From an uncultured Acidobacteriota bacterium (GTDB taxonomy: Bacteria > Acidobacteriota > Vicinamibacteria > Vicinamibacterales > UBA8438): DNA of 5,007 nucleotides. Positions 1 through 5,007 of this stretch are shown here, piece after piece (position 1 is the stretch's first letter; every line of letters starts with the position of its first letter). The notes below the pieces were generated by a model that saw only the letters and a list, made by a program, of their open reading frames with translations, ran no database searches and had not been told where the DNA came from. Where the stretch lies: positions 1 to 5,007 of the forward strand of contig CALBET010000823.1 of NCBI GenBank assembly GCA_937888665.1, written 5' to 3'. Both the position numbers and the translations under genes were made by a program.

Positions 1-328
1 CCCGTTCGCCGATCTCGAAGGTGGGAACGCCGGACACCTCCATGGTGGCGCCGTCGACCGTGCCGCCGAGAAACTCCAGTGGCAGCAGCAGCCTGCCGAG
101 CCCTTTATAGGTATCGCTGACGCGGAACGTGACCCGGGTCACGATCGCCCGATTCGCACCACTTGTGACCCATTCGGACCGCGAATCGACCGCTTCGGCA
201 ACGACGATTGTGTCGGCCGCAGCAACGATTTCGGCGAAACTCATTGGAATCACTTGCGCGGCCGCGCTGCCGGCCAGGGCTAGCATCGCGCCACAGGCAA
301 GTCCCAATCTTCGAATCTGTCGATGCAT
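1..328 (-). CDS. Secreted protein of unknown function, N-terminal part (C-terminus beyond window)
   Basis: The reading frame starts at the ATG at 328 and runs off the window at base 1, giving 109 complete codons. A GGAG (337-340 on the plus strand as CTCC) lies 8 bases before the ATG and supports this start. Residues 1-24 are a clear Sec signal peptide: basic MHRQIRR, a hydrophobic stretch L8-G20, and an Ala-Ala-Ala cleavage site ending at A24. The mature part reads as beta-rich: 'AEIVAAADTIVVAEAV' (32-47), then 'IVTRVTFRVSDTYKG' (62-76), a GG at 88-89, and 'VSGVPTFEIGER' (98-109). From memory, this pattern occurs in exported hypothetical proteins of Acidobacteriota, sometimes near metalloproteases. 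I cannot assign a function. It is transcribed divergently from the membrane-protein genes, so it is probably not part of their operon. Confidence 0.8.
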   Translation of the reverse strand, partial: MHRQIRRLGLACGAMLALAGSAAAQVIPMSFAEIVAAADTIVVAEAVDSRSEWVTSGANRAIVTRVTFRVSDTYKGLGRLLLPLEFLGGTVDGATMEVSGVPTFEIGER

Positions 329-390
329 GACGTCTGCTCCACGCGTGACGGGCGACCGGCAGGGGGGTCGAACCGTCTGTGTCACATCCG

Positions 391-396
391 ATTATT
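391..396 (-). promoter_or_regulatory. Possible -10 element for the minus-strand secreted protein gene
   Basis: On the minus strand this reads AATAAT, five of six matches to the TATAAT consensus. It lies in the only clearly AT-rich patch (about 391-418) of the divergent intergenic region, some 60 bases before the ATG at 328. The best -35 candidate is TTAAGA with a short 15-base spacer, which is weak. The call rests on base composition and position. Confidence 0.25.
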
Positions 397-463
397 GCAA
401 AAAGCTTGCCATCTTAACAGGGCGCAACTGGCGAACGGCACTCAGGCGTGTGAGTCCGCGTCC

Positions 464-482
464 GTTCAGGTGTCGGTTCAGG
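464..482. repeat. Short direct repeat GTTCAGG x2 in the divergent intergenic region
   Basis: GTTCAGG occurs at 464-470 and 476-482, exactly 12 bases apart. A third TCAGG lies at 442-446, 24 bases before the corresponding part of the first copy. The regular spacing, upstream of the membrane-protein pair, could mark an activator or repressor site. With units this short, chance is also a fair explanation. Confidence 0.3.
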
Positions 483-541
483 GGAGACGGTCCAATAGGG
501 GGTGGTATCGTGTGGGCGGCGCGAGGGCGCCCCTGACACCT

Positions 542-1039
542 ATGGACTACTTGGTCTGGCTTGAAGAGACGTCGTTCAGCACCTGGATGCGGGAGTCCGG
601 TCCGGCGTTCTTCTCCACCCTGATCTTTCACTCGGTCGGCATGGGATTCGTGGTTGGGGTCCACGTGGCGACGGATCTCCGTATCCTCGGTGTGGCTCCG
701 CGCGTCCCGCTGTCTCTGATGCGGCGCTTCTTTTCGGTCCTGTGGGTCAATCTCGTGGTGGTCTCGGTGTCGGGGGTGCTTCTGCTCGCGGCGTATCCGG
801 CGAAGGCCCTGACCAATCCGGTGTTCTATTTCAAGCTGGCGGCGGTCGTGGCGGCACTCGGCATTACCAGGGCGTTGCTGCGCGGGTTGCTGCGGGATCC
901 GCGCTATGACGCTGACCCTGCTCCGAGAAAGGCCCGGGTGCTGGCGGCGCTGTCGCTCTTGCTCTGGGCCGCGGCGGTCACGTCGGGCCGTCTTCTGGCC
1001 TATACGCACAGCATGATGATGGCCTCCCATCAGTACTGA
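542..1039 (+). CDS. Four-helix membrane protein, first of a tandem paralog pair (DUF6644-like)
   Basis: This encodes a 165-aa integral membrane protein with four predicted helices, roughly at residues 22-43, 64-84, 95-113 and 133-153. It has a basic loop (114-132) between helices 3 and 4. Shared landmarks with the next gene, at identical residue numbers, are H30, G33, G39, D45-L46-R47, L49-G50, G78-V79, N92-P93, F95 and K98-L99. A Gly-Arg-Leu at 149-151 ends helix 4 and sits one residue later in the neighbour. The ATG at 542 is chosen because it brings both proteins into register from Met-Asp onward. The frame is open further upstream, with an in-frame GTG at 512, but the extra residues do not look coding. 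The ribosome site is poor: GAGGG at 523-527 is 14 bases away and lies partly in the loop of a small GC hairpin (518-531). The family name is from memory of similar short membrane proteins. Biochemical function is unknown; a role as anchor or electron-transfer partner of the downstream quinoprotein is inference. Confidence 0.82.
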   Translation: MDYLVWLEETSFSTWMRESGPAFFSTLIFHSVGMGFVVGVHVATDLRILGVAPRVPLSLMRRFFSVLWVNLVVVSVSGVLLLAAYPAKALTNPVFYFKLAAVVAALGITRALLRGLLRDPRYDADPAPRKARVLAALSLLLWAAAVTSGRLLAYTHSMMMASHQY

Positions 1040-1044
1040 CGAAG

Positions 1045-1545
1045 ATGGACACCCTTCTCGCATTCGGTCAGAGGAGCGGCATCTACGACTTCATGCATTC
1101 GGCCTGGGGCTGGCCGACGGCAGAGTCGCTGCACTTTATGGGGCTCTGTCTGTTGATCGGGACGGTGGGGATGTTCGACCTCCGCATGTTGGGGCTGGCC
1201 AAGGGTATCCCGATGCACGCGCTCCACAAGCTTGTGCCCTGGGGGGTGGGTGGCTACCTCCTGAACATCACGACAGGTGTCATGTTCGTGGTGAGCGCGC
1301 CTGACCAATACCTGTTCAATCCGGCTTTTCAGGTCAAGCTGTCCCTCATGGCCATCGCCGGGATCAATGTGCTGTTCTTCTATCGATTCGTGTTCGGTCC
1401 GGTCAAAGCCGCAGGCGCGGACGCCGTCCCAGGCAGCGCCAGGACCGCCGCCGCCGTCTCATTGAGTTGCTGGATTGGCGTCATCGTGTGTGGTCGCCTG
1501 ATTACCTACTACCGTCCGCCGTATCACTGGTGTTTTTGGTGCTGA
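1045..1545 (+). CDS. Four-helix membrane protein, second of the tandem paralog pair (DUF6644-like)
   Basis: This encodes a 166-aa integral membrane protein that begins 5 bases after the stop of its paralog. There is only GAAG in between, so translation is probably coupled to the upstream gene. Predicted helices lie around residues 24-44, 64-84, 97-117 and 134-154. At least 23 of the first 100 residues are identical to the preceding protein without any gap, including H30, the D45-L46-R47 motif with L49-G50, N92-P93 and K98-L99. The Gly-Arg-Leu at 150-152 again closes helix 4. The two proteins differ most at the end: this one finishes in an aromatic, cysteine-bearing tail with H161, C163 and C166 (the last four residues are CFWC), absent from the paralog. 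Two consecutive non-identical copies suggest a heterodimer. Function is unknown. Confidence 0.82.
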   Translation: MDTLLAFGQRSGIYDFMHSAWGWPTAESLHFMGLCLLIGTVGMFDLRMLGLAKGIPMHALHKLVPWGVGGYLLNITTGVMFVVSAPDQYLFNPAFQVKLSLMAIAGINVLFFYRFVFGPVKAAGADAVPGSARTAAAVSLSCWIGVIVCGRLITYYRPPYHWCFWC

Positions 1546-1819
1546 CCTCGCCCGCCACCGGCTGGCCGCCGGAGGCGGGCGGCAGACCGGGTTGCTGTTG
1601 CAGTTCGGATCAGCGACGAGCGCGGCTCGTCGGTCGCGGCGGCAGGCGCACCTGCGGTTCGGCGGCGTCGGCCCGGGCGCTGCGCCGTCGCGCTCGACCC
1701 GTTGCTCGCACCGCGGGCGGAGTAGCTGTACAGTCCTGCGATACACCACTTGCGCTCTTCTCGGCCCGTGGTGTGGTCCCGGCAATCGGGAGACCGTACG
1801 CCTTCCATCGGAGGTCGAC
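1546..1819. other. Non-coding leader between the membrane-protein pair and the quinoprotein gene
   Basis: This 274-base stretch has open frames, but their translations are rich in Arg, Cys and Ser and resemble no protein, so I read it as untranslated. It contains a small GC hairpin soon after the upstream stop (GCCGCC 1565-1570 with GGCGGC 1578-1583) that lacks a T-run and is not a convincing terminator. It also holds an 8-base palindrome CTGTACAG (1726-1733) and an imperfect hairpin (1775-1781 with 1787-1795) just before the Shine-Dalgarno. I found no good -35/-10 pair. Its length leaves open whether the quinoprotein gene has its own promoter. Confidence 0.6.
1810..1814 (+). promoter_or_regulatory. 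Shine-Dalgarno GGAGG that fixes the quinoprotein start
   Basis: GGAGG lies 5 bases before the ATG at 1820. It decides between this start and the upstream in-frame ATG at 1592, which would add 76 residues of non-protein-like sequence ahead of a normal signal peptide. Confidence 0.85.
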
Positions 1820-3811
1820 ATGCGCGACCGGTTGACTCGTCGCTCCCATCGCGTGCTCGGTGTGGCGATGGGGGCGCTCCTCCTGGCGAGTGGCCCGAGC
1901 GCTGCCGGCCAGACCAGTGAATGGCGCGCCTACGCCGCCGACCAGGCCAGCACCAAGTACGCGCCGCTTGACCAGATCAACCGCGACACGGTGCACGACC
2001 TCGAGATCGTCTGGCGCCAGTCGACGATTCCTGACGCAACACGGCAGGGCAATTCGATGCGCGCCCCGAGCGCATCGCAGAACACGCCGCTCATGGCCCG
2101 AGGGCGGCTGTACATCAGCACCGGTCTCGGCATGGTCACCGCCCTCGACGCGGTCACCGGCGAGGTGGTTTGGTTCGACGCGCCGTCCGTGCCTCTCGCT
2201 GCGGACGGCGAGGAGCCGTCGCGTCGCACGGCCACGCGCGGCTTGGGTTACTGGGTCGATGGAGACGATGCCCGCGTGCTCGCCATCATCGGGTCGGACC
2301 TCGTCGCGCTGAACGCCGATTCAGGCGAACGCATCGCGGGGTTCGGGGCCGAGGGGGCGGTCGACCTGCTCCAGGGGTTCGACGACCGGGTCGTGGACCA
2401 GTTTCGCTGGCGCTCGGCGCCGCTGGTCGTCAACGACGTCGTGATCGTGGGCTCGCTGATCGGCGACATCACGAGTCAGACGATGGCGGCCCTGAAGGAG
2501 ATGCCGCCGGGCGATGTGCGGGGGTTCGACGTGCGCACCGGCGAGCAACTATGGAACTTTCACACCATTCCACGCGAGGGCGAGCCGGGCAACGAGACAT
2601 GGCTGACGGCGCTCAATGAAGACCGCGCGTCGTGGGAGTACACCGGCAACACGAACATGTGGGCCTCCCCCAGTGCCGACGAGGAATTGGGGTACGTGTA
2701 TCTGCCGCTCTCGACACCGACGAGTGACTACTACGGTGGGCACCGGCCGGGCGACAACCTGTTCGCCGAAAGTCTGGTGTGTCTCGACGCGAGGACCGGC
2801 GAACGGATCTGGCATTTCCAGGCGGTCCATCACGGCCTGTGGGACTACGACTTCCCGGCGGCGCCGATTCTGGTCGACGTGACGGTCGACGGTCGGGCGA
2901 TCAAGGCGGTCGCCATCGTGAGCAAGCAGGCGTTCACGTATGTTTTCGATCGCATCACCGGTGAGCCGGTGTGGCCCATCGAGGAGCGGCCGGTCCCGCC
3001 CGGGAACGTGCCAGGCGAGTGGTACGCGGCCACGCAGCCGTTTCCCACCAAACCGCCGGCCTATGATCAGCAGGGGGTGAGCCTCGACGACCTGATCGAC
3101 TTCACACCGGCGTTGCGTGAAGAAGCGGTTGCCATGCTCGCGGACTTTGTCTGGGGTCCATTCTTCACATCGCCTTCGCTCATTGACGAGCGCCCCGGGG
3201 GCACGCAGGGCACGATGTCGGTGCCGGGGCTGGCGGGTGGGACAGATTGGAACGGCGCCGGGGCGGACCCGGAGACCGGTATCCTCTACGTGCCATCCAA
3301 CCACAGTGGCACGGTCATTGGGTTGGGGCGGTCCGAGCATCCTCGCTCGAACGTCGACTGGGTGATGACGCGCCCACGGCACATTCCCGGTCCGCAGGGA
3401 CTGCCGCTCTTCAAGCCGCCGTACGGCCGCCTGGTCGCCATCGATCTGAACGCCGGAGAGATTCTCTGGACCACGGCCAACGGCGACGGGCCGCGCGACC
3501 ACCCCGCCATTGCTCACCTCAACCTGCCCCCGCTCGGACACGGCGGGCGCGCCGCCCCGCTCGTCACGAAGAGCCTTGTGTTTTTCGGCGAGGGAGCCAA
3601 CGTCGGCGCAGCGTTTCTGGCGGAGGGCAGCGGGGGCAAGATGTTCCGCGCGCTCGACAAGGCGACGGGAGATGTCGTCTGGGAGTTGGAGCTCCCCGGC
3701 GGCACGACCGCCGCCCCGATCAGTTACATGGTCGACGGCAAGCAGTTCATCGTCGCCACGGTCGGCTGGGAGGACATGGAAAGCGAGTACGTCGGGCTGG
3801 CCCTGCCATGA
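1820..3811 (+). CDS. Exported PQQ-dependent dehydrogenase, membrane-glucose-dehydrogenase type
   Basis: The 663-aa quinoprotein would oxidise an aldose or other alcohol in the periplasm using PQQ; the substrate cannot be read from sequence. Residues 1-30 are a Sec signal peptide (RR at 7-8, hydrophobic V12-A23, cleavage near A29/G30). The mature start, E34-W35 to about W65, is the usual entry strand of the family. Seven beta-propeller blade motifs of the A-x-D-x-x-T-G-E-x-x-W type are visible: 108-118, 163-173 (degenerate), 235-245, 321-331, 375-385, 540-550 and 611-621. These fit an eight-bladed propeller. W341-D342-Y343-D344 followed by K369 matches, from memory, the catalytic Asp (27 residues before the PQQ-contacting Lys) of E. 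coli Gcd. The position I recall as the PQQ-contacting His of Gcd ('TPHN') is L103 in S-T-G-L-G here. There is no N-terminal five-helix anchor, no CxxCH haem motif and no vicinal Cys pair, so it must pass electrons to a separate partner. The lactonase gene follows 66 bases downstream. Confidence 0.9.
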   Translation: MRDRLTRRSHRVLGVAMGALLLASGPSAAGQTSEWRAYAADQASTKYAPLDQINRDTVHDLEIVWRQSTIPDATRQGNSMRAPSASQNTPLMARGRLYISTGLGMVTALDAVTGEVVWFDAPSVPLAADGEEPSRRTATRGLGYWVDGDDARVLAIIGSDLVALNADSGERIAGFGAEGAVDLLQGFDDRVVDQFRWRSAPLVVNDVVIVGSLIGDITSQTMAALKEMPPGDVRGFDVRTGEQLWNFHTIPREGEPGNETWLTALNEDRASWEYTGNTNMWASPSADEELGYVYLPLSTPTSDYYGGHRPGDNLFAESLVCLDARTGERIWHFQAVHHGLWDYDFPAAPILVDVTVDGRAIKAVAIVSKQAFTYVFDRITGEPVWPIEERPVPPGNVPGEWYAATQPFPTKPPAYDQQGVSLDDLIDFTPALREEAVAMLADFVWGPFFTSPSLIDERPGGTQGTMSVPGLAGGTDWNGAGADPETGILYVPSNHSGTVIGLGRSEHPRSNVDWVMTRPRHIPGPQGLPLFKPPYGRLVAIDLNAGEILWTTANGDGPRDHPAIAHLNLPPLGHGGRAAPLVTKSLVFFGEGANVGAAFLAEGSGGKMFRALDKATGDVVWELELPGGTTAAPISYMVDGKQFIVATVGWEDMESEYVGLALP

Positions 3812-3817
3812 CGATGA

Positions 3818-3835
3818 CCCGCGGGGGCACGCGGG
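3818..3835 (+). repeat. Intercistronic GC hairpin between quinoprotein and lactonase genes
   Basis: CCCGCG (3818-3823) and CGCGGG (3830-3835) form a perfect 6-bp all-GC stem with a 6-base loop. It starts 7 bases after the quinoprotein stop. No T-run follows directly, so it is more likely an RNA-stabilising or processing hairpin than a terminator, and could simply be chance in GC-rich DNA. Confidence 0.4.
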
Positions 3836-3868
3836 CCGTCCGTTGTTCTACTATCAGTTCTTCCAGAA

Positions 3869-3872
3869 GGAG
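3869..3872 (+). promoter_or_regulatory. Shine-Dalgarno of the lactonase lipoprotein gene
   Basis: AGAAGGAGAA, with GGAG at 3869-3872, sits 5 bases before the ATG at 3878. This is a strong site that sets the start immediately ahead of a lipoprotein signal peptide. Confidence 0.85.
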
Positions 3873-3877
3873 AACGC

Positions 3878-4921
3878 ATGATCAGATTTCGCTACCTCGT
3901 CGTGATTGCCTCCACCGTCGTCACGGTCGCCTGCGGCGCCACTGAGCCAGAGGCTCCCACTGAACCCGAGGCCGCCCAGGTGTCGGCGGCGGAGCCGGCC
4001 GTCGGAGAGATCCAGCGTCTCGACCCTCGGATCGACGCCCTGATTCCGGCCGACGCCACCATCGAGACACTGGCGGGGGGCTTCAATTTCATCGAGGGCC
4101 CCGTCTGGGACCGCCAGAACGCGCGGCTGCTGTTCTCCGATGTCCGGGGGAATGAGATTTACCAGTGGACCGAGGCCGACGGCGCCAGCACCTTTATCGA
4201 CCCCGTGTTCGAGGGTGACCGCACCGGCAAGCGGTCGATCAGCTCGAATGGCCTCACCCTCGACGCCGAGGGTCGGCTCATCATCTGCGAGCACGGGAAC
4301 CGGCGCATCTCGCGAGTCGACGCTGACGGCACGCGCTCGGTGGTGGTGGAGCAGTACGAAGGTGGGCAGCTGAACAGCCCGAACGACGCCGTCTACGCCT
4401 CCGACGGCTCGCTGTATTTCACCGACCCGCCCTACGGGCTCGAGGGGCTCGAAGAATCGCCGGACCGCGAGCTCGACTTCAACGGTATCTACCGACTGAG
4501 GCCGGACGGGGAACTGGCGTTGCTGGTCCGCGACCAGACCCGTCCGAACGGGATCGCGCTGTCTCCTGACGAAACGACGCTCTACGTGGCCAACTCCGAC
4601 GAGGCGAACAAGGTGTGGATGGCCTACGACCTCGACGAAAGCGGTGCGTCGAACGGGCGCGTCTTCTACGACGTGAACGACCAGACCGCGGAGGGCGCCG
4701 CCGACGGCATGAAAATCGACATATCCGGCAACCTCTTCGCGACCGGCCCTGGCGGCGTCTGGGTCATCGCGCCTGATGGGACCCACCTGGGTACCATCTC
4801 CACCGGTGAGGTGACTGCCAACGTCGCCTGGGGCAACGACGGGCGCACGCTCTATCTGACCTCGAGCACCAGTCTCTATCGCATCAGACTCAGCACAGAA
4901 GGCCATATCCCGGGGCCCTGA
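3878..4921 (+). CDS. SMP-30/gluconolactonase/LRE-family lipoprotein
   Basis: The 347-aa protein is a predicted lactone hydrolase anchored by lipid outside the cytoplasm. Residues 1-18 are a lipoprotein signal peptide with lipobox T-V-A-C, the lipidated Cys being C19. Gly at +2 would be compatible with outer-membrane sorting. A Pro/Glu/Ala-rich linker (about 20-50) leads to a six-bladed beta-propeller. The family motifs are all present: E73 in 'EGPVW', 'SNGLTLDAEGRLIICEHGNR' (123-142), 'NSPND' (166-170) followed by 'YFTDPPYG', 'RPNG' with N224, and 'DGMK' with D276. By recollected alignment to human SMP-30, E73, N224 and D276 are the divalent-metal ligands and N169 is the substrate-side Asn, so the site looks intact. 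It probably shares a transcript with the quinoprotein, whose lactone product it could open to the acid. Other members of this superfamily hydrolyse different lactones or esters, so the substrate is open. Confidence 0.92.
   Translation: MIRFRYLVVIASTVVTVACGATEPEAPTEPEAAQVSAAEPAVGEIQRLDPRIDALIPADATIETLAGGFNFIEGPVWDRQNARLLFSDVRGNEIYQWTEADGASTFIDPVFEGDRTGKRSISSNGLTLDAEGRLIICEHGNRRISRVDADGTRSVVVEQYEGGQLNSPNDAVYASDGSLYFTDPPYGLEGLEESPDRELDFNGIYRLRPDGELALLVRDQTRPNGIALSPDETTLYVANSDEANKVWMAYDLDESGASNGRVFYDVNDQTAEGAADGMKIDISGNLFATGPGGVWVIAPDGTHLGTISTGEVTANVAWGNDGRTLYLTSSTSLYRIRLSTEGHIPGP
3941..3976 (+). repeat. Two tandem 18-bp degenerate units in the lipoprotein linker
   Basis: Units 3941-3958 and 3959-3976 match at 14 of 18 bases and encode TEPEAP and TEPEAA. 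They form part of the acidic, Pro-rich spacer right after the lipidated Cys, which probably holds the propeller away from the membrane. Confidence 0.6.
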
Positions 4922-4924
4922 AGA

Positions 4925-5007
4925 CTAGCCTCCGGCCATCGCACCGACTACCAGCAACGGCTCTGCGCCGGTCGCCACTGCCTGTGGCAGTGGTGTGTCT
5001 GGCGATT
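4925..5007 (-). CDS. Possible C-terminal end of a convergent gene (partial, unidentified)
   Basis: On the minus strand an open frame enters from the window edge and ends at a TAG (4925-4927), 3 bases from the stop of the lactonase gene. It gives 26 residues with ordinary protein composition, ending LLVVGAMAGG, and GC-rich third codon positions. The plus-strand frames in the same interval are also open, but one is Trp/Cys/Arg-rich and neither has an ATG. It is too short to identify, and a plain intergenic region is the main alternative. Confidence 0.35.
   Translation of the reverse strand, partial: SPDTPLPQAVATGAEPLLVVGAMAGG
4973..4995. repeat. Inverted repeat after the lactonase gene
   Basis: CCACTGCC (4975-4982) and GGCAGTGG (4986-4993) form a perfect 8-bp stem with a TGT loop, extendable to 10 bp with one G-U pair, about 50 bases after the stop. 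No T-run follows before the window ends, so an intrinsic terminator is possible but not shown. If the convergent minus-strand gene is real, the repeat lies inside its coding end. Confidence 0.4.

Noticed and set aside
340..347. CACGCGTG palindrome just upstream of the secreted protein's ribosome site
   Set aside because: It is a single 8-base palindrome with no second copy or flanking symmetry, too weak to call an operator.
392..1063. A 223-codon minus-strand open frame across the first membrane-protein gene
   Set aside because: Its translation is very rich in Arg, His and Gln, while the opposite strand encodes a membrane protein supported by its paralog.
1565..1583. GC hairpin after the second membrane-protein gene as an intrinsic terminator
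   Set aside because: The stem is only 6 bp and there is no T-run after it.
1726..1733. CTGTACAG palindrome resembling halves of a LexA box
   Set aside because: The E. coli-type LexA box needs an 8-base spacer between CTGT and ACAG, absent here; an 8-base palindrome alone is expected by chance.
1592..1819. Upstream in-frame extension of the quinoprotein to an ATG at 1592
   Set aside because: It would bury the signal peptide behind 76 Arg/Ser/Cys-rich residues, whereas the ATG at 1820 has GGAGG 5 bases ahead and starts directly with the signal peptide.
2549..3541. A 330-codon minus-strand open frame inside the quinoprotein gene
   Set aside because: It is antisense to a clearly assigned propeller gene and its translation is Arg-rich without a domain.
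3808..3945. A small plus-strand frame beginning with an ATG that overlaps the quinoprotein stop (ATGA)
   Set aside because: The overlap looks like translational coupling, but the 45-residue product is Arg-rich and mostly a shifted reading of the lactonase start, which has its own strong Shine-Dalgarno.
3854..4906. A 350-codon minus-strand open frame opposite the lactonase gene
   Set aside because: It mirrors a gene with all family motifs, its translation is Arg/Val/Gly-biased with no recognisable domain, and long antisense frames are expected in GC-rich genes.

Overview
The window is GC-rich bacterial DNA with tightly packed genes and no rRNA, tRNA, CRISPR array or transposase that I can see. 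The gene content is a periplasmic PQQ-type quinoprotein, an SMP-30-type lactonase lipoprotein, small four-helix membrane proteins and a secreted protein with a conserved 'ADTIVVAEAV...YKG...GG' pattern. Together with the high GC, this fits a Gram-negative environmental bacterium of the Acidobacteriota (Vicinamibacteria-like) type. That placement is inferred from recollected gene content, not from a search.

Layout. Positions 1-328 (minus) hold the N-terminal part of a secreted protein of unknown function whose C-terminus lies outside the window. Positions 329-541 are a divergent intergenic region with an AT-rich island (possible promoter) and short TCAGG direct repeats. Positions 542-1039 and 1045-1545 (plus) are two adjacent four-helix membrane proteins of 165 and 166 aa. 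They align without a gap over their first 99 residues, so they are tandem paralogs, DUF6644-like. Positions 1546-1819 are non-coding leader DNA ending in a strong Shine-Dalgarno sequence. Positions 1820-3811 encode a 663-aa exported PQQ-dependent dehydrogenase of the membrane-glucose-dehydrogenase type, without the membrane anchor and without a cytochrome c domain. Positions 3878-4921 encode a 347-aa SMP-30/gluconolactonase/LRE-family lipoprotein. The last ~80 bases may carry the C-terminus of a convergent minus-strand gene.

How the genes may work together (inference). The quinoprotein would oxidise an aldose or similar alcohol outside the cytoplasmic membrane. The neighbouring lipoprotein would hydrolyse the resulting lactone to the acid. 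The quinoprotein has no electron-transfer domain of its own, so the paired membrane proteins just upstream are candidates for its membrane anchor or quinone-linked electron acceptor. This last link rests only on gene order and is the most interesting untested idea in the window.
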